The notes beneath the pieces are model-generated. The model saw nothing but the letters and a program-made list of their open reading frames with translations. It was not told the origin of the DNA and ran no database searches. Positions 43,811 to 54,037 of a stretch of 64,000 nt of DNA are shown in pieces (the first letter of the stretch is position 1; every line of letters starts with the position of its first letter). The DNA lies in the NCBI GenBank assembly GCA_028564705.1, contig JAPXFQ010000178.1, positions 242,228 to 306,227 of the forward strand. Direction: 5' to 3'. Source of the DNA: Apricaphanius iberus (taxonomy: Eukaryota; Chordata; Actinopteri; Cyprinodontiformes; Aphaniidae). The position numbers were made by a program, and so were the translations under genes.

Positions 43811-44670
43811 CTTACGTACACACCAAAAGCGAATTAAGCAAGCGGCGAATCAGGTTTACAAGTTATGTCAATGGATGAGCGCGTTGAAGCCCGGCAGGGG
43901 GTCCCGCGACACTTCAGAAGCAGATTTGCGTTGCGAAAAAGCTTTTCTGCCTGACACAAGCTGTTTTCTATAGAGACAGAAAAAAAAAATTATATTATAA
44001 ATAGGTTAAAATATTTAGACAGGAATGCTCTTAAGAGGTTTGTGGGTGGCTCTTAAAAGAGCCGTTGTTACTTTTAAAGCACCTCTCGGCCTAGAAGTCA
44101 GCCTTGAAACGGCCTCCTCACCTGGTTTCCTTGTAGCAGCTCCCGCACCACATACTTGGCATGTTGGCAGGCGAAGCTTGGACCTTCATGGCACAAACTG
44201 GGCGAGCAGGTCACGTTTTCCAGGCGGCGAGGAGCCGGTGTTTATGAGAGGGTGCTCGCTGGTGTATATGGATCCCTCTGCCGTAGCTAGATTATATCTG
44301 TAGCTCACCAAACCCCCAGTGCAGCGGACCCAGCTCTACCGGAGGCAAGGCCAAACATGTAATCCACTCTGTCCTCCGTCAGATCCGAGACCATAATCCA
44401 TAATCCACCGGCAGCTTGCACTCTGGCCCCAGCTCCGCTGAAGCCCGGGCCGAACACACAGTCCTCCATCAGCTTGGTCCATAATCCACCGGCAGCTGCA
44501 CTCTGGGCCCCAGCTCTGCTGAAGGCCAGTTCGCGCGTGAAAATACCATATTTGAAGCGCGTCCAGTTCGCTTTGTACACGCTTCAAGGTGCGAATGTGC
44601 ACATGAACAACTAGGCTTATGTTGCGCTTTTTATTCGCTCCTATCGCGTTTGGTGTGGACACAGTGTTAG
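43811..44670. mobile_element. hAT element related to 38913-41732, uninterrupted
   Basis: Left GTACACACCAAAAGCG and right (reverse complement) GTGTCCACACCAAACGCG. Internal matches to 38913-41732 include CAGAAGCAGATT, GCTGTTTT.TATAGAGA, ATGCTCTTAAGAGG and GACACGCTTCAAGGTGC (as GTACACGCTTCAAGGTGC). It lacks both nested hATs. No TSD was set. Confidence 0.7.
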
Positions 44671-44879
44671 ACTGTGTTTTTGGGCGCTTTTTGTTTTACA
44701 GAAACCAAGCACTTGTCGGTTTGGTTTAACACCATTTTTGTCTGTGTACATTTGTTTTGCTGCCCTTTTCTGATTAAACTATTTTTTTACTCCATTTTAA
44801 CACCCGTCTACAGGGTCTTTTCGTTATATCCCCTGACCCCTAGCCAGTGGGGTTGTAACACCAGCTATTATTGTTTAGT
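44671..44879. other. Short unassigned spacer
   Basis: No repeat or coding motif recognised. Confidence 0.4.
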
Positions 44880-45150
44880 AAAAGGCAGCTCTAAAGACAT
44901 AAGCCTTTAGATTTGATTTAAAGCTCAGTGGGTTAGCAGTGTTTCGGCAGCTTTGCAATGGTCTGAAAGTTTGCTCCAGATAAGGGATCATAGAAACTGA
45001 AAGCTGCTTCTCCATGTTTGGTTCTGATTCTAATGATGTTTAGCAAACTAGAGGGGAAGGACCTGTGTGGTCTGGGGGTTGCTATGGTGACAACAGATCT
45101 TCAACATACTTGGGTGCTAAACCATTTAATGATTTATAAACTAGTAGGAG
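44880..45150 (-). repeat. L2-like ORF2 C-terminal fragment
   Basis: The minus frame reads NIIRIRTKHGEAAFSFYDPL then SGANFQTIAKLPKHC, matching the C-terminal RTKHGEAAFSFYAP-type ending of fish L2 ORF2. It contains stops. Confidence 0.65.
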
Positions 45151-45156
45151 TATTTA

Positions 45157-45282
45157 GAAGCAGGAAATAGAGCTTCTGCACGTAAACTTGGTATCAATAA
45201 ACTGATGGTGAGACGTTTGAGGAGGCAGCAGGAAGAACAGATTCAGTGTAAAAAGACGACAAAAGCTTTCAGAGGACATTAA
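45157..45282 (+). pseudogene. Pogo-like transposase scrap (CENP-B-type HTH)
   Basis: The plus frame reads GNRASARKLGINKLMVRRLR then QIQCKKTTKAFRGH and a stop. ARK.GIN..MVRRWR and KKT.KAFRG are hallmarks of the N-terminal HTH of pogo-type transposases in fish. Immediately after, an acidic stretch (TEEDTNDGFSEDGSDSNQ, about 45290-45343) resembles the C-terminus of such proteins, so the DDE domain seems deleted in between. Confidence 0.5.
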
Positions 45283-45340
45283 GACACTGAAGAAGACACC
45301 AACGATGGCTTTAGTGAGGATGGCAGTGATAGCAACCAAT

Positions 45341-46331
45341 AACTTTTCTGGTAAGCTATAGTATGTTTTATTTTCTAACCAGACATGTTACTTTCATGTT
45401 GTGTTAATGCCAAACTGATTTTCAGGCTGAGCTTGAAAATACAAAGCATGTCTGTGTACGGTCTTTCTGAGTAAATATGTCGTGTAGCATATACATTTAT
45501 AAAATAAATTTCAATTAAGCTGGTACTTCTTATATCCAGGTGTGCTCAGTAGTCTGAAAATTACAGTACATGCTTTACAGGAAAAAGAACAGGATTCACA
45601 ATAAAACTAATAAGGGTTTACACTTGGAAAGAAATCTGTCAGTAAATCATTCCCCTACATACTATTAGCTGATTTTGGCCCTCTGTGCAACAGGCTTGGA
45701 CAACATTGCTGTAGACCATAACAGAAAATGTCTGTGACGATTCATTTCTTTTTATGTCTTATTTAATACAAATATTTTCTCAAAAAATGAATTCTGGTCT
45801 TTATAAAAATTAACAGAAATAAATGTTTGAGCCACATTACTGTGTAGTCTTTATAATATATTATCTTTATAGATCAAATGACTTAAATAGTTCATTAATA
45901 GCGGTGTAGCAGTACTTGGCTAAAGTTGCCAAAGCACCACAACCATTTAATGAAAATTCATTCTTCCCTCAGAACCAGTATTTGATTTAGTTCAACTTAG
46001 CAATTAATATCTGCTTATAAAGAGTCTGCATCATAGAGGACAGCAGTATGAAAACTCCCCACTTCAATAATTAGATTGCTTCAGCTAGGATGTGAAGCCA
46101 GCTTCTCTGGCAAATTAGCCCGATTTTAAATAAGGTATATAAAAGCCTGGTTCCATAACAAAATAGCTTAGCGACTTAGCAACCTAACCGTGAGCTAGCA
46201 GTAGCCTAACACCGCTCCTCTCTTTTAGATTGCTTTTCTGTAATAGACCCAAACCAGCCCCGCTACTGACATTTGAGTTCAAATGTTTAAGCGTTATAGA
46301 TGTGAGGAAATAAAGAGCTCTAAACAACATC
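45341..46331. other. 5' part of GOLGA7B-like intron 1, unassigned
   Basis: AT-rich, no domain. CAACAGGCTTGGACAACATTGCTG near 45689 resembles a hAT MITE end, without a partner. It lies between the pogo scrap and exon 1. Confidence 0.45.
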
Positions 46332-46337
46332 GCTTAC

Positions 46338-46430
46338 CTCTGTCATGTTGAAGACTTCTTCAGTTTGATGAAAATTCTACACAACGGGCCACGGCGAACT
46401 ATTTCCGTAGAGAAACATTTGACTTACGTA
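46338..46430 (-). CDS. golga7b: GOLGA7B-like gene, exon 1 (start codon and 5' UTR)
   Basis: On the minus strand TTCAAC ATG ACA GAG is followed by GTAAGC, a perfect donor. The three codons (M-T-E) plus exon 2 (THSLQDMRQ..) give the expected start of GOLGA7B, whose mammalian form begins M-A-T-E and continues with a similar HNLQELRR stretch. Phase 0 at this donor matches phase 0 at the exon 2 acceptor. A at position -3 of the ATG is favourable. Coding is 46338-46346; the rest is inferred 5' UTR of uncertain length, ending no later than the TTC repeat at 46436. The intron to exon 2 would be 18,529 bp. This rests on three codons and a splice site, so it is weaker than exon 2. Confidence 0.6.
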
Positions 46431-46435
46431 TGGTT

Positions 46436-46600
46436 CCTTCTTCTTCTTCTTCTTCTTCGTGGTGTTTTCTGGCGGTTGACAAACAACTTTTTGTATACTC
46501 TTTTTATTACCGCCACCTACTGGTAAGGAGTGTGAACCGGGACTATCCTACATTCTATTAATAAAAAAAAAAAAATGGACGAAGAAAAACGGTGAGATAC
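46436..46600 (-). repeat. Retroelement 3' end with GAA tail
   Basis: TTC repeat at 46436-46459 (GAA tail on the minus strand), then GGCGGTTGACAAACAACTTT and TTACCGCCACCTACTGG, a sequence common at the ends of a fish non-LTR retroelement. A poly-A run follows at 46562-46574. It lies directly upstream of the GOLGA7B-like exon 1. Confidence 0.55.
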
Positions 46601-46689
46601 CAAAATATAAACAATAACATCCACAATTATATTCTTTCTAACAATTTTGTGCTTCTAAGGTACTGAATTAAGAATCGATAACACTTTTC

Positions 46690-47640
46690 CTCAGTACTTC
46701 TCTGTAATATATCCCTCAAATCATAGTTCACCTTGATTTCTTTGAGATTAAAAACCATTTCTCTCCTCTCAACAACATACTTCTGACATACTTCTGGTCC
46801 AGCTAAGTCTCCAAGGTCTTGTTATAGAACATAGACAAAAACTCTACTGCCATGTTTCCTACACACTGCCATACCTCCACAGGTATGTCATCGGGACCAA
46901 TGCCTTCCCCATCTTCATCCTCTTCAAAGCTTTTCTCACCTCAGCAGCCTCTTCTACTCTACATTCTCTCTCATTTTCCTAATTCACCAGCTCTTCAAAG
47001 TACTCTTTCCATCTCCCCATCACGCCCTTGGCACATGTCAGTACATTCCCATTCCTATCCTTGATCTCCCTAACCTGTTGCATATCCTTTCCATCTCTTT
47101 GTCTCTGCCTCGCCAACCTATACAAATCATTATCTCCCTCCTTACTGTCCAAACTAGCATACAGGTCATCATACACCCTTTGTTTGGCCTTTGCCACCTC
47201 TACCTTCACTATGCGATACATCTCACTGTACTCCTGTCTGCTCTCCTCAGTCCGCTCAGAGTCCCACTTCTTCTTAATTAACTTCTTTCTCTGTATATGT
47301 TCCTGGACTTCATCATTCCAAAACTAAGTCTGCTTATCTACTTTCATCCTTCCAGATGACACACCAAGTACCCTCCAACCTGTCTCCCTGATCACATTAG
47401 CTGTAGCTGTCCAATCATCAAGGAGCACCTCCTCTCAACTCTTCTCTTAAAACCTCACAAAACTCTTTTTTTGGTTTCCACCACTTGATCCTCTGCTCTG
47501 TCTTTGTTCACTTCACCTTCCTCACCATCAGTTTCATCCTATAGACCACCATCCTCTGCTGTCTAGCTACACTCTCACCCCCCACTACTTTGCTGCAGGT
47601 ACAGCCGACGTAGAGGGTTCAGAAACTTTGACGCATGCAA
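46690..47640 (-). pseudogene. RTE-like LINE fragment (pre-RT region)
   Basis: The minus frame (47221-46979) reads VAKAKQRVYDDLYASLDSKE, then DNDLYRLARQRQRDGKDMQQ and RWKEYFEELVN. This is the linker between endonuclease and RT in RTE-type LINEs. Flanking frames extend it both ways with stops: upstream FWNDEVQEH-like, downstream the start of RT. Endonuclease and RT active site are missing. Confidence 0.7.
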
Positions 47641-47690
47641 CACCGCAAGGACACTAGGAGAGCAGGGAACATATTTACACAGGTGAGTAA

Positions 47691-48718
47691 TTTTTTTTTT
47701 TTTTTTTTTTTACGTGTCCTGTCTAGCAGTTTGCTACTCAGAATTGGTGTCTGAGTAGCAAGCCCAACACATTTACTTTCCCAAGCAGAGCATTACAACT
47801 TTGCTATCATACTCTTGATATATATGTATGAGAGATCTTTATTGGTGATTACTGTGGATTTAATTTGTTGAAGTTATGGACATGAAATTGAGATAAAAAG
47901 GAAGAAAGAAAGAAGATGAAGAAGAAGAGAAACAGGACCAGTAGAAGTGTGAACTGACGAAACAAAGACATTGTGTTGGACGGCAGAGAAGTGGAAAAAA
48001 AAAAAAATACCAATAGCAAAAAAACACTAACAAAATGGATCTAGTAATATGAACTAAGAATTACACATTCACTACACACAAAAATGGATTAATGAACACA
48101 ACACTAAGGTTGCTGGTAAGCTCCTGGTCCCAACTAACTAAAGACGAAAACATCAGCTCAAGATATGTCCGTCCTCACCAATGTCCCCACACCTACGTGT
48201 GTGTGCGTAAGCAGGCAGGTGTGAATAAGGTTTCCTCATGCAAGTGATTGATTGCTGGTGTAAGGAATCGTCAATCCGTCCTACAGGAATCGATGCAGAC
48301 TTGAAGGAGGTAGGAGACACATGTGTCCAGAGCCCCATATAGCACAGGGGCCACAAGAGGACCAGCGCAGGGCCGATCACCCACCAAGAGAAGAACAGAT
48401 GGAAGCCCCAGGGGAACCCCCAGCAGCCGCAATGCTGGGGCCCGGGAGATCGCAGGGACGAGCCCACGGGCTCCGCCGGCAACCAGCTATGCAAGGGCAG
48501 GCCCGGATCAGGACCCGGAGACCACCGGGATCAGGGGCGCCCCGCCACCCAGCAGGGCCCCGACCAGGCATCAGCCGACAGGGGTTTCACTCCGCCTCCG
48601 TAAGGCAGGAGGGACCCGCCGCCGGCCACCGGCCGCCACACGCCACCGCCAACAACAAACCCCCCCCCCCCCACACACACACACACCAGGGAGCCACAGT
48701 AAAAGCCGTAGTAAGTAA
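47691..48718 (-). mobile_element. L1-like LINE 3' end, 5'-truncated
   Basis: A 21-base T run (47691-47711) is the poly-A tail of a minus-strand insertion. ACGTGTCCTGTCTAGCAG then begins the common 3' end. The body matches 61962-62870 including the GC-rich part. It ends at a C run and CA repeat near 48660-48690. Long Pro/Arg-rich frames here are composition artefacts. Confidence 0.85.
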
Positions 48719-48884
48719 TCAATGGAATTAGAGACACCTGGAAACAATTAGACAGACACAGGGAGAGAGCGGATTCTGACATACATTATTTTTTTAAAAA
48801 TTGTCAGCGATTTCTGTTGATTATTTTATTCATTACACTGTTCTTTATAGGCCATTTATAAAACATATTACATGTTTGTTTGAA
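48719..48884. other. Spacer before the P-element THAP exon
   Basis: AT-rich with a possible acceptor TGTTCTTTATAG at 48848-48859, about 25 bp before the THAP-coding stretch. The first THAP exon was not found. Confidence 0.4.
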
Positions 48885-49003
48885 GGTTTCCTCTAGTTGA
48901 TCCAGAGAGGCTTGACCTTTGTATGTCCAACTTAAGAAGAGAATGCTGAACTCCAAATCCATCTTTCCGCTTGTGCAGTGAACACTTCATGATCACTTGA
49001 ATG
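48885..49003 (+). pseudogene. THAP domain, middle part
   Basis: The plus frame reads RFPLVDPERLDLCMSNLRRE, then C, a stop (TGA), TPNPSFRLCSEHFMI. FPL.DPER, the conserved Trp position (here a TGA) and LCSEHF, the Cx2H of the C2CH zinc module, are THAP hallmarks. THAP domains bind DNA in P-element transposase. The TGA at the usual Trp codon and one more upstream show decay. Confidence 0.75.
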
Positions 49004-49840
49004 GATGAATGAATGCCGTTTATTGTCACTGTCCAACCATATAGTGAGATGGAGAGCAGCTCCTTTTTCAGTGCAACACAACAAGAAAAAGACAGTCTGT
49101 ATACACAATAATAAAGAATTAAAAAAAGAGACCTAAAATATAAATAACGACAGCAGCTTAAATAACATTTAAATAAAATCCAGATAAAATGTCAATAAAA
49201 TTTAAATAACATTTAAATAACAGCAGCAGGTTATTGCACTTGACAAGTTTTACAGGTTCAGAAAGATCATTGCACATAGGAAAAGTTCACTTAAACAGGG
49301 GGGAGGGAATGACTGGTGAAAAATTAAAGCCTGTTTGAGTTCAGGATGGTTACAGCCTTTGGGAAGAAGCTGTTCCTGAATCTGTCCGTCCTTGTTCCGA
49401 TGCTCCTGTAGCGCCTACCTGAGGGCAGCAGTTCAAACAGATCAGAGCCAGGGTGAGAACTGTCCTTGAGGATCTTCCTGGTTCTGCTGAGGCTGCGGGA
49501 GGTGTAAATGTTCATTAGGGAGGGGAGAGGGCGACTGAAGATCCACTGAGCGTCCCTCACTACACTCTGAAGTCTCTTCCTGTCTGTCTTGTTGGAGCTG
49601 CCATACCAAACTGTGATGCAGTACTTCAGCAGACTCTCGATGGATGAGCGGTAGAAGGTCAACAGCAGGTTGGGGTTCAGGTTCTGTCTCTGGAGGAGCA
49701 TCAGAAAGTGCAGCCGCTGCCGTGCCTTCTTGATAACCGCCGTGATGTTCTCTGTCCATGAGATGTCAGCAGAAATAAGGACTCGCAGGAACCGTTGAGT
49801 CATCACTTCACCACAGACTCCAGAGTACAATGACATTATT
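49004..49840 (-). mobile_element. Rex1/Babar-like LINE 3' fragment
   Basis: Minus orientation, 5'-truncated near 49840, tail of TTCA repeats at 49004-49020 with AATAAACGGC just before. It encodes the RT C-terminal part (separate entry). It sits between the two THAP-coding stretches of the P element, so it is younger than the P element. Confidence 0.75.
49324..49836 (-). pseudogene. Rex1-like RT C-terminal region, open for 170 codons
   Basis: Reads ISADISWTENITAVIKKARQ, LLTFYRSSIESLLKYCITVW, then DLFELLPSGRRYRSIGTRT and RFRNSFFPKAVTILN to the stop. These are the C-terminal landmarks of CR1/Rex1-group ORF2. RT catalytic and endonuclease domains are absent. The open frame suggests a recent insertion. 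Confidence 0.75.
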
Positions 49841-50122
49841 TTTAATTGATTGGTTTAAATTGACATTGAATTATTAACCATAACGTGTTGGCAGAGGTTG
49901 CAGTGCTGTGTGTTTAACATGAAACCTTTATATATTAAAAAAGTGAATTTCTATCTTTTCACTCACAAAGAAATGCAATTGGAAAAAGTTATGATACAAA
50001 TAGCCAAACAGGGACGATAAACTTTTCTTTTGTTAGCACTGATAATGCTTTGACCAGCATTGTCTGTATGAATAATTTACACTCCTCCATGATAGTGTCA
50101 TATTTTATTTTGCTTTCATTAG

Positions 50123-50170
50123 GGAAGGACATGCCTTAAGGACACAGCAGTACCTACTATTTTTCTTCCC
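50123..50170 (+). pseudogene. THAP domain, C-terminal exon (AVPTIF)
   Basis: Acceptor TTTGCTTTCATTAG, then 48 bases reading GRTCLKDTAVPTIFLP, then GTAAGG as donor. L...AVPT.F is the invariant end of the THAP domain. Intact. Confidence 0.75.
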
Positions 50171-50267
50171 GTAAGGACAAAGAACATCTGCAAATACAGA
50201 GAGTACAGGTAGGTGACAATGACAAGGTAAGTGACAACCCCAGGTTTTCTGTAAATATAATGGAGAA

Positions 50268-51212
50268 AGTTGCAGGATGAGTTCACATCTGGTCAGTCTT
50301 GCAATGTGCCATCACAGCTACACGGCGTGCTGAGTGAACATAGCTACATAGTCATAGAGTCTTCAAGAATGCTTAATAAGAGAGTTACCTCAGCCAATGA
50401 AAAGTTACAGGTGGATAAAATAAAGCTTGGTTTGCAATTTCAGCATACAAGAAGATTGAAGGTTAGAGTTTCTTCCTTGAGACCTGTCACCAAAGATCTT
50501 CAGAAGAAACTTATGATTTCCACTTGACTGTGCTTCTCTTCTTGTCTGGATGATGTTCCAAGACAGCTGTTTCAGAAATTGAAACACAAGAAAAGGACAT
50601 TTTTTTCTGAAAACGTGAAGCAATTTGCAACTACACTGCAGTTTTACTCCCCCAAAGCATATGACTATGCAAGAGAAAAATTTAATTTGGCCTTGCCTCA
50701 TCCTCAGACCATTCGCAAATCATACACTAGTATCTCTGCAGATCCTGGTTTTACTCTTTCCTTATTTACAGCGTTAAAAAGTCATACTGTTGAGAGGAGG
50801 AAGGAAGGGAAAGAAACTGTTTGCTCTTTAATGTTAGATGAAATGTATATTCATAAGCAAACAGAATTTGATGGTCACCAGATATTGTGACATAGGTGCT
50901 GGTGAGATCAAAAATGTGGTGGCAACACAAGCATTGGTCATCATAGTTGTTGTGATCAATGAGTCTTGGAAGATCCCCATTGCCTACTTTCTTATCCACA
51001 GTATGACAGGGCAAGAAAGAGCGAACTTCATCCGTGAAAGTCTTTTTAGGCTTCATGAAATTTGGGTTAGGGTTGTATCTTTGACATGTGATGGTCCGTC
51101 GCAAAACATGACAATGATCAGGAAGCTTGGTGCCAACCTGGACATGATGGACATGAGATCATACTTTTTTCATCCAGAAGAACACACACAGAAAGTTAAT
51201 GTTCTATTAAAT
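50268..51212 (+). pseudogene. P-element transposase: coiled coil and catalytic core
   Basis: The coiled-coil segment (50270-50527) ends at a TGA. In shifted frames follow FYSPKAYDYAREKFNLALPH, then GFTLSLFTALKSH, VCSLMLDEMYIHKQTEFDGH (first catalytic Asp in LDEM), a stop near 50888, then ALVIIVVVINESWKIPIAYF and VVSLTCDGPSQNM (second conserved Asp). It ends at KVNVLLN where the hAT begins. Known: P-element transposase is a GTP-dependent RNase-H-fold transposase. Stops and frameshifts make this copy inactive. Confidence 0.82.
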
Positions 51213-51744
51213 TAGGGTTGCCAACTTCCATAAATTAAAATTAAGGACACTTAGGCTAAAGGTCTTTATTTGCCATGGGCTGAGCCGTCCGACTCGTGGA
51301 GAGGTGTGGTGCTTAAGGGTCATCCAGAATGGTCATACGTTAAGCTTAAAATGCTTAATTCAAAATAAACAAATTAATGCATCAGTTCTGCAAGTTAGGC
51401 TACAAAAAGCTTGTAATGAAATGCATCCACATAAAAAAGGAAATAAAGTGTATACATTTTATGTTAACATGCAGTGTGATCTGAAATATGACGATACTTA
51501 GAACAACATGAGGTCTTTTTCTTTGAGCGTCAAACAATATATTTTTGATATTTTATTTCTTAAAGTGACTGTATGGGGATATTACAGATGAACCCCAAAC
51601 ACCTTTAAACTTGTTGATCTGCTCATTTAAATACATTTAGGAGTGGGATGACAAATAGTTGATTTGTTCTTCAAATTTTTATTTATATTGATTGGATAAT
51701 AGACTATGCCTAAATCTACTGGCTTTAAAAAACAACAACAAAAT

Positions 51745-52812
51745 CCATTCATCCATCTGTTCCGCTTATCCGGGGTCGGGTCGCGGGGCAGTAGCTTAAA
51801 GGCACTATGTGTGATTTTCGGCCAGTAGGGGGCAGTGCATACCTAAATTATCACAAGCATGCGGTATCTGTGTCTTTGAGTAAGAAACTCAACAACGGAG
51901 GTCCAACTAGGGCTGTTTTCAAATGCTCAATTCCCTGAGAATTATCTATTGGCAGCAACATGATGAGCCCATCAGTCTCTCTTTCATTGCTTGGAGCTAG
52001 CGAAGAGGTAAAAATGTATTTATGGCGAAACTTTCTTTATTTTGAGGGGAAATCAATGTTTTAATAGCGTGTTCCGTGTGCTTTGTCTGTCCAGGCTCTT
52101 TTAGGCTCTTGTAGAAGTAAAGTAAAGCGTCATCTAATATGGCTTTTCCCCTGAAAAGAGGACCTGTGCCTATGTATTTTAAAACTGGTTTTTAAAGTTA
52201 TATTTTACAATATCATCAATATTTTGCAATTAATATGCTTTATGTCATTATTATTACATAATATGGCTGTTTTCAAAGATGTATTGCAAAAACTACACAC
52301 TGTCACTTTAAGCACGAAGACCCAGACTTCTCTCTCCCCTTGGGCCAGCTCCTCAGGAGGAATTCGAAGGCGCTCCCAGGCAAGCCGGGAGGCATGGTCC
52401 CTCCACCGAGTCCTGGGTCTTCCCCTGGGCCTCCTCCCGGTGGGACATGCCCGGAAGACCTCACCAGGGAGGCGTCCAGGTGGCATCCTGACCAGATTCC
52501 CGAGCCACCTCAACTGGCTCCTCTCGATGTGGAGGATCAGTGGCTATACTCTGAGCCCTCTCCAGATGACCGAGCTTCTCACCCTACCTCTGAGGGAGAA
52601 CCTAGCCACCCTGCAGAGGAAACTCATTTCAGCCGCCTGTATCCATGATCTCGTTCTTTCGGTCACAACCCAGAGTTTGTGACCATAGATCAGGGTAGGA
52701 TAATAGATCGACTGGTAAATCGCCTCAGCTCTCTCTTCACCAGACCGGTACGGCGCCCTCATAACAGCAGTCGCCTTACCAATCCGTGTATCGAACTCCT
52801 GCTCCATTTTTC
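51745..52812 (-). pseudogene. Non-LTR retrotransposon ORF2 C-terminus (part 2)
   Basis: On the minus strand from 52807: IYYPTLIYGHKLWV, RSWIQAAEMSFLCRVARFSL, then RSQLRWLGNLVRMPPGRLPG, CPTGRRPRGRPRTRW and RLAWERL, ending with GACCCCGGATAAGCGG and a GGAT-type tail near 51748. This is a very common fish LINE (clade not assigned). Split by a TTAA MITE (51796-52311). Its upstream part continues at 59554-59994. Confidence 0.82.
51796..52311. mobile_element. TTAA-flanked MITE inside the LINE
   Basis: TTAA at 51796-51799 and 52308-52311. Ends AGGCACTATGTGTGATTTT and (reverse complement) AGTGACAGTGTGTAGTTTTT. The LINE sequence continues across (CAGTAGC / GCACGAAGACCCAGAC). TTAA targeting fits piggyBac-type transposition. 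No transposase. Confidence 0.8.
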
Positions 52813-53219
52813 ATGCTCGCACACACACATAGGTGTGGGGACATTGGTGAGGACGGACATATCTTAAGCTGAGGTTATCATCATTAGTTAGTTGTTCACA
52901 GGAGCTTACCAGAAACATTTGTATTATGTTCATTAATCAATGCTTGTGTGTAGTGAATGTGTAATTCTTAGTTTATTCTACTAGATCCGAACTATTGGTT
53001 TGGTTCTGTACAGTTTGTTGTTTTTGTTTTGTATGACTGGGATGTTTTCTTGTGTTCTTTGTTTGCCTCCCTGTCTTGTGTCGTCGGTTCGCACCTCTGC
53101 TGGTCCGGTTTCTTTTCTTCACCTTCTTCCTTTCTCCCTTCTTGTCTCAGTTTAATGTCCATGACATCAGGAAATTGAACCCACAGTATAAAAAAGAGAA
53201 GAAAAAAAAGAAAAAAAAG
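52813..53219 (+). mobile_element. L1-like LINE 3' end, short-tailed copy
   Basis: Starts CATGCTCGCACACACAC and matches 16097-16503, but with about 35 bp missing near 53032 (CTGTTTCTCTGCCGTCCGGC absent). It ends at GAACCCACAGTA followed by an A/AAG-rich tail (53190-53219). Other copies continue about 150 bp further, so this one was processed earlier. Confidence 0.85.
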
Positions 53220-53232
53220 AATTCTAGCTGGC

Positions 53233-53565
53233 TTGCTACCAGCGTTACGTGTCGAGGTCATGGACAAGTATATTGCTTTGGACACTGGCATGAGCTATAC
53301 TGACCTTCGCAAATACGTCATTCACTGTGAGAGTCAGTTAAAGAGAAAACAGAGCGAGCTGAAAACCAAGAGAGAGACTGATATGCATAAAGCAGCGTTA
53401 ACAATGTACTCTGCGGTTGCTAAAGATTACAGGAGTGGACCGAGCCGACGTCAGCCTGCAGGGCCTCGTGAGTACCGAAGAGGAGGCCGACAACAACAGC
53501 CACAGAACAGAGACTCAAATGATGACGATAATGGTTTAATTGCGGGGGCGTGGCCACTGGAGTGA
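53233..53565 (+). pseudogene. Retroviral gag C-terminal fragment
   Basis: 110 codons, rich in Lys/Arg/Gln (LKRKQSELKTKRET; SRRQPAGPREYRRGGRQQQP), consistent with a capsid-end plus basic nucleocapsid-like region. No CCHC zinc knuckle is visible. Placement upstream of pro-pol is the main support. It ends with a TGA at 53563-53565. Confidence 0.5.
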
Positions 53566-53647
53566 CCAATGTTCAAGGAGGCGGAGTCGTGGTCCACGTG
53601 GAGGACGTCAGCAGGCTGATTGATCACTGGGGCAGATCTCTAGTCCA

Positions 53648-54037
53648 ATGCAGGAACGAGATTTCTCCTTTTCACCAGCAGATGGAGTTGGATGTCTGAC
53701 GCAAACACTAACACACACAGACACACATGTTCACTTTGTAAGTGATAACCAATCTGATTTTAGTGGTGATTCACATTTTGAGAGCGATAATCAGTCCTAT
53801 TTTTATGATCAAACACCTAGTGAAAGTGACAATAATTCTGATTTTTGTGATGATTTTGTTGATGAAAATGTTTGTTGTAATGAACCACCTGTTGATGATG
53901 GAGATGTTGTTTTTTGTGATACAAATCCTGATGCCAGTAATGACAATAATGCAGTTTCAAATGTGATTGCCAGCAATGAAGACCTTTCTTTGTGCACTAA
54001 CCATTCAGATAAAAGTTCTAACACACTCACACTTTGA
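53648..54037 (+). CDS. Acidic Asp/Asn/Ser-rich open frame between gag and pro
   Basis: 129 codons with repeated SDNQSDF / ESDNQSYF / ESDNNSDF blocks and DDGDV, strongly acidic. No domain recognised. A parallel +1 frame is also partly open because of codon repetition. It could be a gag-pro linker expanded by repeats, or a chance frame in GAT/AAT-rich repeats. Stop at 54035-54037. Confidence 0.35.
   Translation: MQERDFSFSPADGVGCLTQTLTHTDTHVHFVSDNQSDFSGDSHFESDNQSYFYDQTPSESDNNSDFCDDFVDENVCCNEPPVDDGDVVFCDTNPDASNDNNAVSNVIASNEDLSLCTNHSDKSSNTLTL

Noticed and set aside
48321..48731. Overlapping Pro/Arg-rich frames of 130-136 codons
   Set aside because: Same L1 3' UTR composition artefact, seen in several frames and both strands.
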